Assembly (NCBI GenBank): GCA_039934455.1
Contig: JBDTMF010000079.1
Coordinates: forward strand, 1-18,649
Direction: 5' to 3'
Source: DASQFQ01 sp039934455
Lineage (GTDB): Bacteria > Actinomycetota > Thermoleophilia > Solirubrobacterales > Solirubrobacteraceae
Length of the DNA stretch: 18,649 nucleotides
The notes under the pieces were generated by a model. The model saw nothing but the letters and a program-made list of their open reading frames with translations. It searched no databases and was not told where the DNA came from. Made by a program: the position numbers and the translations under genes. Shown here piece after piece: positions 6,630-13,034 of this stretch; positions within the stretch are counted from its first letter, which is position 1, and each line of letters starts with the position of its first letter.

Positions 6630-7685
6630 CGTCCGCCGGCGAAAGCCGGTGGGCTCATGCTCGGGTGCGAGCGGGCTGGGGGGCAGGTCGGTCGGAAACT
6701 CGGCCCAGTCGTACCCCGGCGGCGCGATGTCGTTCACGCCGTCCGGATGGAAGAGCGAGGCCAGGTACTGGATCTGCCCGCGCCCGACGCCGAGCTCGGA
6801 CTGGCCGCCGCCGTAGATCTCGATCCCGCGCTCGGCGCAATAGTCATAGCCGGCGAACAGCTCCCTGGACGAGCCGAAGCGCGACGGCTTCACGTTGATC
6901 GTGCGCGGCGCGAACGCGAGGTTCTCGATGTCCGCGACGGAGTGGATGGGCGCGTCCCAGGTGATGCGGTGGCGGTAGGGCTCGAGCACGGCGTCGGCCT
7001 CGGGGTCGGTCAGGTCCGGGTCCTCCAGCCACGCGTCCGGCATCGTCTCGGCGATGCGGCGATAGAACGCCGGGTCGGTGTCGACGTCGACCGGCGTCCC
7101 TTTGTAGGCGCCCTTGAAGTCGATCGACGCGACCGCGCCGGTGGCCGCCAGCCGGTCGATCAGGCCCTGGTCCCAGTCCGGGGTGCCGTCGAGCTTGAAC
7201 TTGAGCCATGGGTAGGCCTCGAGCCGGCGGCCGACCGGGTCAAAGCTCGGGGGGCTCCCGATCCGCAGCGAGGCGACGAATCCGATCGGCGACTCCTCGC
7301 GCCCGAGCGCCTGCGCCAGCGACCGGCCGGCCTGGCGCAGCGCGAGGTCGAGCGCGGCGCTCTCGATCGCCCAGCGGCGATAGAAGCGGAAGGCCGGCAT
7401 GCCCGGCTCGTCACCTGCGAAGAGGTCGAGCCCGCCGACGTGCTCGCAGAACGACGCGTACGTCCACGTGCCGGCCAGCGGCAGCTCGGGCCCGCGCGCC
7501 TGCTGGGCGCGCTGGTCGTCGGGGCTGTAGGTGACGTCCTCCCCGAGCCCCTCCTCGCCGCCGCTCTGCAGGTGGAAGGTGGTGGTCACGCGCTCGAACT
7601 CCGGTGAGATCCTCCGCTCGCGGCCTTCCAGCGTGTAGGCGTCGATCGTCAGCGGCAGCTCGGCGATGCGATCGAAGGTGGCCAT
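6627..7685 (-). CDS. enolase superfamily enzyme (mandelate racemase/muconate lactonizing-like)
   Basis: The 352-aa protein has the enolase C-terminal barrel with a full set of MLE-subgroup catalytic residues: the KxK pair Lys162/Lys164 (WLKFKLD), metal ligands Asp189 (IDFKG), Glu221 (WLEDPD) and Asp244 (TWDAP), and the opposite-face base Lys266 (NVKPSRFG). It should abstract a proton alpha to a carboxylate to form a Mg2+-stabilised enolate, as in cycloisomerases, dipeptide epimerases or o-succinylbenzoate synthase. The substrate cannot be read from the sequence. The N-terminal capping domain (1-130) is divergent, which argues against the best-known subfamilies. ATG 7685 is divergent from the YYY gene, with a 31-bp gap containing a -10-like box 9 nt upstream. 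No menaquinone or peptidoglycan-recycling genes are adjacent. Confidence 0.88.
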   Translation of the reverse strand: MATFDRIAELPLTIDAYTLEGRERRISPEFERVTTTFHLQSGGEEGLGEDVTYSPDDQRAQQARGPELPLAGTWTYASFCEHVGGLDLFAGDEPGMPAFRFYRRWAIESAALDLALRQAGRSLAQALGREESPIGFVASLRIGSPPSFDPVGRRLEAYPWLKFKLDGTPDWDQGLIDRLAATGAVASIDFKGAYKGTPVDVDTDPAFYRRIAETMPDAWLEDPDLTDPEADAVLEPYRHRITWDAPIHSVADIENLAFAPRTINVKPSRFGSSRELFAGYDYCAERGIEIYGGGQSELGVGRGQIQYLASLFHPDGVNDIAPPGYDWAEFPTDLPPSPLAPEHEPTGFRRRT

Positions 7686-7694
7686 CGGGACTCG

Positions 7695-7704
7695 ACATTA
7701 GTGT
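7695..7704. promoter_or_regulatory. near-palindromic divergent -10 elements for the enolase-like and YYY genes
   Basis: The 10 bases ACATTAGTGT form an imperfect palindrome whose complement reads ACACTAATGT. The minus strand gives TAATGT (7700-7695), ending 9 nt before the enolase-like ATG. The plus strand gives TAGTGT (7699-7704), ending 12 nt before the YYY ATG. Both fit TANNNT and share two bases. It could serve as a bidirectional promoter, an operator, or both. Confidence 0.45.
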
Positions 7705-7716
7705 CTCGCGCAAGGA

Positions 7717-9837
7717 ATGACCGCCGCGCTGCGCTTCTTCGTGCTGATCGAGGTACTGGGGCTGGCGGCGACGCCGCTGGCGGCGGTCGCGTTCGCGCGC
7801 CTGCCCGGACGCGGCGTCGCCTTCGCCAAGCCGCTCGGGCTTCTGCTCGCGACCTGGCTCGTCTGGATCGCGGGCTCGCTCGCCGTCGTGCGGCCGGGCC
7901 TGGGCGCGTGGATCGCCGCGGCGGCCCTGCTCGTGGTGGCGGGCGCACTCGCCTGGTGGCGCCGGCGGCCGCCGTTGTGGCAGGGGTTCACGCGCGCCTG
8001 CCTGCTGTGGTCGGAGGGGCTCGGGGTGCTCGCGTTCGCCGGGATGGCGGTGCTCGTCGCCTACTCGCCCGACGTCTGGCAGACGGAGAAGCCGATGGAC
8101 ATGGCGTTCATCAACGCCGCCGGCAACGCCGACTCGTTCCCGCCCGATGACCCGTGGATGGCGGGGGAGAAGCTCAACTACTACTACCTCGGCCACCTGA
8201 TGGCGGCGGGGCTCGTGAAGCTCTCCGGCGTCGCGCCCGACGTCGGCTACAACCTCGCCGTCGCGGCGTTCTTCGCCTTCTCGGTGGTGGCGGCCTTCGG
8301 GCTCGCGGCGGCGCTGGCCGGGCGTGTGGTGGCGGGTCTGTGGGGCGTCGCGCTGTGCGTGGTGGCGGGCACGATCGGCTCCGGACTCCACCTCGTCGAG
8401 CACGGTGGCCCGCTGCGCAGCTACGACTGGTTCGGCGCCTCGCGGGTGATCGAGGGCACGATCAACGAGTTCCCGGCCTTCTCGTTCACGCTCGCCGACC
8501 TGCACGGCCACGTGATGGCGATCCCGTTCTCGCTGCTCGCGCTCGGCTTCGGGCTCCAGATGGCGGTGGCCGGGCCGACGCAGGAGCGCCGCGGCCCCGC
8601 GACGCTCGAGCTCGCGCTGGCCGCGATCGCGATCGGGACGCTGTACGCGATCAACGCCTGGTCGTTCCCGGTCATCGCCGGCCTCTTCCTGCTCGGGGTG
8701 CTGGTGCGCCTGCGCGAGCCGCTCGGCGTGCGCGAGCGCCTGCGCACGCTGACATGGGGCGCCGCCGCGCTGCTGCTCGCCGTGCTCGCCGTGCTGCCGT
8801 TCCTGCTCACCTACCACGCGGCCGCCGACGGGCTCGGCCGGGTGACCCAGCGCGCGCCGCTGGACACCTGGGCGAGCGACCACGGCGCGATCTACGGGCT
8901 GCTGGCCTTCCTGGTGGCGACGGCGTACGGCATCCGCCTCGCGTCCTCGGCGCACCCGTGGCGCACCGCGGCCTGGTCGGCGGCGGCCGCGATCTTCGCG
9001 GGGTCGCTGCTGGTCGCCGACAACCTCGCCGGGGTCGCGGCGCTGATCGCGCTCGGCTGGGTCGCGGTGCACGCGGCGTTCGTCCGCCCTGCCCCGGCCG
9101 TCGAGCGCTTCGCCTGGGTACTGATCGGCGGCGGGCTGCTGTGCCTGTTGATCCCGGAGGTCGTCTACGTCAAGGACTCCTTCGACGGCAGCGCCCTCTA
9201 TCGCATGAACGCGGTGTTCAAGCTCGGCTACCAGGCGTGGCTGCTGCTCGCGATCGCGGGGTCCGCGACCATCGTCTGGAGCTGGGGGTGGCTGGGCCGG
9301 CGCGCGCGGCTCGTGCCCTTCGCTTGGGCGCTGCCGCTGCTCGCCCTGCTCGCGCTTGCCGCCGTCTACCCGGTGGCGGGCACCTACGCCCGCAAGAGCG
9401 GCTTCTCGCATTCCCCGCACCTCGGAGGGCTGGCCTGGCTGGCGGCCGCCGCGCCGGGCGACCCGCCGGCGATCGAGTGGCTGCGCGATCACGCGCCGCG
9501 CGGCTCCGTCGTGCTCGAGTCGGTCGGCGACGACTACTCGGCCTTCGGCCACGCCCGCATCTCGACCTTCACGGGGCTGCCGACGGTGATGGGCTGGACC
9601 GGCCACGAGCTGCAGTGGGCGCACGATCCCGGCACCCGCCGGGCCGACGTCGACCGCCTCTACGAGACGCCCGACGCGGCGGTCGCGCGCCCGCTGCTCG
9701 AGCGCTACGGGGTGCGCTACGTCGTGGTCGGGCCGATCGAGCGCGCCGACCACGGCGACGCCGGCCTGGCGAAGTGGGACCAGCTCGGCCGCCGCGTCTT
9801 CGACCGCGACGGGACGACGGTGTGGGAGCTGCGCTGA
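7717..9837 (+). CDS. DUF2298 / Chlor_Arch_YYY family polytopic membrane protein
   Basis: The 706-aa protein is almost entirely hydrophobic in its first 570 residues, with many predicted transmembrane helices, and fits the single-copy class (about 700-900 aa) of this family. Diagnostic blocks are NYYYLGH (154-160), ADLHGH (260-265) and YRMNAVFK (495-502). A soluble C-terminal part (about 580-706) contains STFTGLPTVMGWTGHE and an RYVVVG strand. The family resembles GT-C fold glycosyltransferases that use polyprenyl-phosphate sugars, but no biochemical function is established to my knowledge. Best known from archaea and Chloroflexi, it often occurs in the same genomes as TIGR03663 proteins, one of which lies just downstream on the other strand. 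AAGGA directly abuts ATG 7717, too close for a standard Shine-Dalgarno. Confidence 0.93.
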   Translation: MTAALRFFVLIEVLGLAATPLAAVAFARLPGRGVAFAKPLGLLLATWLVWIAGSLAVVRPGLGAWIAAAALLVVAGALAWWRRRPPLWQGFTRACLLWSEGLGVLAFAGMAVLVAYSPDVWQTEKPMDMAFINAAGNADSFPPDDPWMAGEKLNYYYLGHLMAAGLVKLSGVAPDVGYNLAVAAFFAFSVVAAFGLAAALAGRVVAGLWGVALCVVAGTIGSGLHLVEHGGPLRSYDWFGASRVIEGTINEFPAFSFTLADLHGHVMAIPFSLLALGFGLQMAVAGPTQERRGPATLELALAAIAIGTLYAINAWSFPVIAGLFLLGVLVRLREPLGVRERLRTLTWGAAALLLAVLAVLPFLLTYHAAADGLGRVTQRAPLDTWASDHGAIYGLLAFLVATAYGIRLASSAHPWRTAAWSAAAAIFAGSLLVADNLAGVAALIALGWVAVHAAFVRPAPAVERFAWVLIGGGLLCLLIPEVVYVKDSFDGSALYRMNAVFKLGYQAWLLLAIAGSATIVWSWGWLGRRARLVPFAWALPLLALLALAAVYPVAGTYARKSGFSHSPHLGGLAWLAAAAPGDPPAIEWLRDHAPRGSVVLESVGDDYSAFGHARISTFTGLPTVMGWTGHELQWAHDPGTRRADVDRLYETPDAAVARPLLERYGVRYVVVGPIERADHGDAGLAKWDQLGRRVFDRDGTTVWELR

Positions 9838-10385
9838 TCGAGCTGGGCGACGCGCCCGCGGCCTGGGAGCGGGTCGGCTTCGCGCCCGACGCGGCGGGTG
9901 AGGTGGTCCTCGGCGACGCGCGGCTGCGCCTGACCGGCCGCGGCGGCGGGATCCTCCGCATCCAGTCCCCGGACCTCACCAGCCCGAACCCGGACGGCCT
10001 CCCGCTCCAACCCTCAAGCAGGGGTCTGGTCCCTGGTCGAGGGTTGCACCCCAATGGCGCGAGCGTGGTCGACCACGTCGTGGCGCTGACCGGCTCGCTC
10101 GGGCGCACCGTGGCCGCGCTGACGGGCGCCGGGCTCGAGCTGCGGAGGAGCACGGCGACGATGGCGTTTCTGCGCCTCGGCCCGACGATCCTCGAGGTCG
10201 TGGAGCGGGGCGAGGATCCGCCGCGCCTGTGGGGGCTGGTTGTCGTCGTGCCCGCGCTCGAGGGCCTCGGCCCGGTCGTGAGCGCGCCGAAGGACGCGGT
10301 TCAGCCGGGGCGGCGCATCGCGACGGTGTCGCGCGAGGCGGGGCTCGGCACGGCGCTCGCGCTGATGACGCCACGGCGGACGTAG
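9822..10385 (+). CDS. VOC superfamily (glyoxalase/bleomycin resistance-like) protein with in-frame hairpin insertion
   Basis: GTG 9822 gives 187 aa and a 16-bp overlap with the YYY gene; GGGA (9811-9814) lies 7 nt upstream. CTG 9834 is a less likely alternative. The C-terminal region holds two VOC modules: DHVVALTGSLGRTVAALTGAGLELRR through LRLGPTILEVVE (84-128, candidate metal ligands His85 and Glu125), and LWGLVVVV through DAVQPGRRIATV and LALM (136-182). The N-terminal region (1-62) looks like an extra, degenerate half-module. The function is unknown; VOC proteins include metal-dependent isomerases, dioxygenases and binding proteins, and the second module lacks an obvious first His ligand. 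Residues 63-75 are encoded exactly by a 39-nt inverted repeat between the halves. The 3' end overlaps the Agl23-like gene on the other strand by 85 bp. Confidence 0.8.
   Translation: MGAALIELGDAPAAWERVGFAPDAAGEVVLGDARLRLTGRGGGILRIQSPDLTSPNPDGLPLQPSSRGLVPGRGLHPNGASVVDHVVALTGSLGRTVAALTGAGLELRRSTATMAFLRLGPTILEVVERGEDPPRLWGLVVVVPALEGLGPVVSAPKDAVQPGRRIATVSREAGLGTALALMTPRRT
10008..10046. repeat. 39-nt REP-like inverted repeat inside a coding sequence
   Basis: The outer arms CAACCCTC (10008-10015) and GAGGGTTG (10039-10046) pair perfectly. Inside them CAGGG (10019-10023) pairs with CCCTG (10031-10035). There are symmetric 3-nt internal loops (aag/gtc) and a 7-nt loop, GTCTGGT. The element is exactly 13 codons long and starts on a codon boundary of the VOC gene. 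Only one copy was seen in this window. It resembles palindromic REP/RAYT-associated or MITE-like elements, but no family is claimed. Confidence 0.6.
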
Positions 10386-11893
10386 AGATACTCGGGCATG
10401 CCGCCGGTGGGGTTCCAGACCTTGCGGTCGGCGATCCAGCGCAGCCACGCGCCCGGCGTGCCCTTGGCGTAGTCGCGCACCCACCAGACGCGGAAGGAGA
10501 AGCGTCGGCCCTGGTAGGCGGCGAGCTGCGGCCCGAGCCGCTGCGAGCTCGCCTCGGTCATGATCAGCACGTCGGTGGCCGGGGGCGTCGGCGCGGTGGA
10601 GAGGTCGAGGTAGCCGACGTGGAGGTGGCGGAAGTACCAGGCGTAGGGGAAGGTCGCCCCGTCGGAGGAGTCGATCGTCACCGACAGCTTCGGCTTCTTC
10701 CTCGCCATCGCGACGACCTGGTCGGCCACGCGCTTGACCTCCTCGGAGGACTGCGTCGAGACGAGCAGCTCGCGCGGGTTGGCGCGGTGCTCCACGTTCA
10801 CGTACCAGGACGCAAGCGGGACGTAGAGCGCGACGACCGCGGCGAGCGCGAGGCCGGCCTTCCCGAGCCGCGTGCGGCGCGCCTCCCACAGCGCCTGGAC
10901 GCCGAGGCCGGCGAGCAGGATCAGCGGCAGCAGCGGGTGCAGGACCAGCCACGCGAACTTCTCGCCCGCCCACGAGTAGATCGCCAGCGACAGCGCGAAG
11001 CCCCAGACCAGGAACGCGCGCAGCACGGTGGGCTGGCGGAACGCGACCACGGCCCCGACGGCGCCGAGCAGCAGCACCGGCCACTCCTCGCCGACCAGCA
11101 CCACGACGTAGAAGTACGGCTTCTCGCCACCGCGGCCGACGCCGTGCTGGCCGATCCAGTAGGCGATGCTCTCGTACAGCCCGTCCCACAGGCCCGAGGG
11201 GTTGGTCAGGAAGACCGTGAACATCAGGGTGAAGGTCGCCGCGAACGCCGCGAGCGCCCACACCCAGCCCTCCCAGCCCACCGACCGCAGGGCAGCGCGG
11301 GTCGCGCCGCCGCGCCCCTCGCGCACGAGCAGGATCACGAAGAACGTGAACGCCACGAAGCCCGCGATGTACATCGTCTCCTTGGTCGCGAAGCCGAGCG
11401 CGATCAGTGCCCCGATCAGCGCCGGGTGCCAGCGCCGCGGGTCGTCGAGGAAGCGGAAGACCACCACGAGCAGCGCGAAGCTGATCGCGGCGAAGTAGAT
11501 GTCCTCGCGGGCGAAGCGCGAGAAGTACAGGTACGAGGGGCCGATCGCGAGCAGCACGGCGGAGGCGAAGGCGGCGACGTGCCCGAGCTGGCGGCGCAGG
11601 AAGTAGGGCATCGCGACCATCGAGGTGCCCATCAGCGCGGGCGCGAGGCGAGCGGTGAAGTCGGAGTCGCCGAAGAACGAGAAGCTCGTGGCGGTCAGGT
11701 AGAACCGCAGCGGGCCGTGCAGGATCGGCTGGTACTTGTAGTCACCGTTCGTGAAGAGGATCCAGGAGAAGTAGGCGTCCTGGCTCTCGTCGTGGTGGAA
11801 CGGGCGGTCGCCGAGGTCGTACAGGCGCAGCGCGAGCGCCAGCGCGACGAGTACTCCGTAGGCGATGACCTCGCGGCTCGGGCGCCGCCTCAC
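10301..11893 (-). CDS. TIGR03663 / Agl23-like GT-C membrane protein (flippase activity-associated)
   Basis: The protein has 530 aa and many transmembrane helices. The family's conserved N-terminal signatures are present: the dipeptide DE at 35-36 (FHHDES), tripeptide HGP at 59-61 (ILHGPLR), and arginines in RLAP and FAREDIY. These are the acidic and basic residues of the first periplasmic loops in Pmt/ArnT-like GT-C enzymes, so lipid-linked sugar transfer is plausible but unproven. Start GTG 11893-11891 overlaps the flippase-like stop as GTGA; the frame is open further upstream only as a shadow of that gene. The last ~24 residues after EYLYVRR are Ser/Ala/Arg-rich, look non-conserved, and lie antisense to the VOC gene. 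The YYY partner is convergent on the other side of VOC. Confidence 0.9.
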   Translation of the reverse strand: MRRRPSREVIAYGVLVALALALRLYDLGDRPFHHDESQDAYFSWILFTNGDYKYQPILHGPLRFYLTATSFSFFGDSDFTARLAPALMGTSMVAMPYFLRRQLGHVAAFASAVLLAIGPSYLYFSRFAREDIYFAAISFALLVVVFRFLDDPRRWHPALIGALIALGFATKETMYIAGFVAFTFFVILLVREGRGGATRAALRSVGWEGWVWALAAFAATFTLMFTVFLTNPSGLWDGLYESIAYWIGQHGVGRGGEKPYFYVVVLVGEEWPVLLLGAVGAVVAFRQPTVLRAFLVWGFALSLAIYSWAGEKFAWLVLHPLLPLILLAGLGVQALWEARRTRLGKAGLALAAVVALYVPLASWYVNVEHRANPRELLVSTQSSEEVKRVADQVVAMARKKPKLSVTIDSSDGATFPYAWYFRHLHVGYLDLSTAPTPPATDVLIMTEASSQRLGPQLAAYQGRRFSFRVWWVRDYAKGTPGAWLRWIADRKVWNPTGGMPEYLYVRRGVISASAVPSPASRDTVAMRRPG

Positions 11894-12900
11894 GCGCGCC
11901 CCGCCCGGGCCCGCTTGAAGCCGCCGTAGCGGGTGGCGAGCAGCAGCAGGCCGACCACGGTGATCGGGACCAGCAGGGCGAAGCGCAGCATCACGAGATA
12001 GGACACGGCGGTCGCGCCCGTGCCCCCGATCGCCTTGATGCCGATGACCGTGGCCGCATCCTGGGTTCCTGCGTAGCCGGGGCCGGACGGGATCAGTGCG
12101 AACACGCTCGCCAGCGCCACGAGGTAGAGGCCCTCGAGGAAGCTCATGGCGAAGCCGACCGAGGCGCCGACCGCGATCCAAGCGGTCGCCTCGATGATCC
12201 AGATGCCGAACGTCATGGCGATCAGCAGCGCCCCGTGGGGGCTCAGCAGCCTCGCGGTCGAGGACAGCATCGGCGCGACGAAGCCGTGGATGCGCTTGTT
12301 GCGGCGCACGAGCACCACCGCCACGGCGACGCCCACGACCACGACGGCGGTCGCGAGCGCGATCCACTCGACCGAGCCGGCGCCGACCTCGCCCAGCACG
12401 GCGTAGCCGACGACGAGGAAGAGCACGAGGATCACGCCGACGTCGAGCAGCCGCTCGGCCACGATCGTGCCGAGCACGGTGCGGCGCGACGCCGCCGCGC
12501 GCGGCGCCATCAGCACGACCCGCGCCGCGTCGCCGGCGCGCGCCGGCAGCACGTTGTTGACCGCGTAGCCGATCGTCGTCAGGGCGTAGGAGTCCGTGCG
12601 CGCGGGCTGCGCGCCGTCGTCGACCAGCAGCCGGTGCCAGCGCTCCGAGCGCACGAGCGTGTTGAGGCCGTAGAGCGCGATCGCGCCGAGAAGCGCGCCG
12701 AGCTCGCCCGCACCGTGCGGGAGCCGCGGCGCGTCCTGGCGCAGCGCCCACCACACCACGCCCGCGAGCGCGACGACGGAGATGACGATGCCGAGCACCG
12801 ACCCGACGCCGCGCAGCCGGTCGCCGCCGCCCTCGGGTGGCGCCTCAGGCGGCTGCGTCTGAGTGCTGGTCGGTGTCGCCGAGGGCGGAGTCGTCGTCAT
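11890..12900 (-). CDS. flippase-like / lysylphosphatidylglycerol synthase TM-region (UPF0104) membrane protein
   Basis: The 336-aa protein has 8 or so hydrophobic segments after a disordered Thr/Pro-rich N-terminus (1-26). Family motifs are visible: ERW (86-88), NNVLPARAGDAARV (115-128), ERLLDV (149-154) and PSGPGYAGT (271-279). This is the pattern of UPF0104/AglD-type and MprF N-terminal flippase domains, which move or present lipid-linked cargo. It lacks the LPG synthase catalytic domain. ATG 12900 has no clear Shine-Dalgarno and lies inside the small acidic protein gene (56-bp overlap), so coupling is likely. Its stop overlaps the Agl23-like start, pointing to a shared envelope-glycan or lipid-linked sugar role. 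Confidence 0.9.
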   Translation of the reverse strand: MTTTPPSATPTSTQTQPPEAPPEGGGDRLRGVGSVLGIVISVVALAGVVWWALRQDAPRLPHGAGELGALLGAIALYGLNTLVRSERWHRLLVDDGAQPARTDSYALTTIGYAVNNVLPARAGDAARVVLMAPRAAASRRTVLGTIVAERLLDVGVILVLFLVVGYAVLGEVGAGSVEWIALATAVVVVGVAVAVVLVRRNKRIHGFVAPMLSSTARLLSPHGALLIAMTFGIWIIEATAWIAVGASVGFAMSFLEGLYLVALASVFALIPSGPGYAGTQDAATVIGIKAIGGTGATAVSYLVMLRFALLVPITVVGLLLLATRYGGFKRARAGRA

Positions 12901-12982
12901 CGTCGGGCGCGGCCGGGAGGGTGTTGGCCGACCCGGACGTCTCGTCCTCCTGGTCCTCGGGGCGCTTCTCGTCCTGGTTCAT
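12845..12982 (-). CDS. small acidic, disordered protein (45 aa), unknown function
   Basis: No family recognised. Starting at ATG 12982-12980, the product has 45 aa, with no cysteine and strong enrichment in Asp, Glu, Ser and Ala, including a run of five Asp (27-31). It is probably intrinsically disordered. The start is supported by a good Shine-Dalgarno AGAGGA (12994-12989) at 6-nt spacing, better than any site before the flippase-like gene. An upstream ATG at 13069 would extend it into the P450 gene and lacks such support. It overlaps the start of the flippase-like gene in another frame and may serve as a leader that brings ribosomes to it. Whether the peptide itself has a role is open. Confidence 0.5.
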   Translation of the reverse strand: MNQDEKRPEDQEDETSGSANTLPAAPDDDDDSALGDTDQHSDAAA

Positions 12983-13022
12983 GTGTGGTCCTCTCATGGT
13001 CGGCGCTGACATTGTGGCGAGG

Positions 13023-13028
13023 TAGGTT
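13023..13028 (+). promoter_or_regulatory. -10-like box TAGGTT for the P450 gene
   Basis: TAGGTT (TANNNT pattern) ends 6 nt before the P450 GTG at 13035, and no good Shine-Dalgarno is present. The geometry suits a leaderless transcript starting at or near the GTG. CTGACA (13006-13011) resembles a -35 box but is only 11 bp away, too close to pair with it. Confidence 0.35.
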
Positions 13029-13034
13029 GACCCC

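Noticed and set aside
7712..7716. AAGGA as the Shine-Dalgarno of the YYY gene.
   Set aside because: It touches the ATG with no spacer, too close for normal pairing with 16S rRNA. No suitable downstream start was found, so ATG 7717 was kept without an assigned ribosome site.
7411..9753. A 780-codon minus-strand frame opposite the YYY gene.
   Set aside because: Its translation is a His/Arg/Glu/Gln-rich low-complexity string without domains, as expected opposite a high-GC gene. The plus strand carries a recognised family with conserved motifs.
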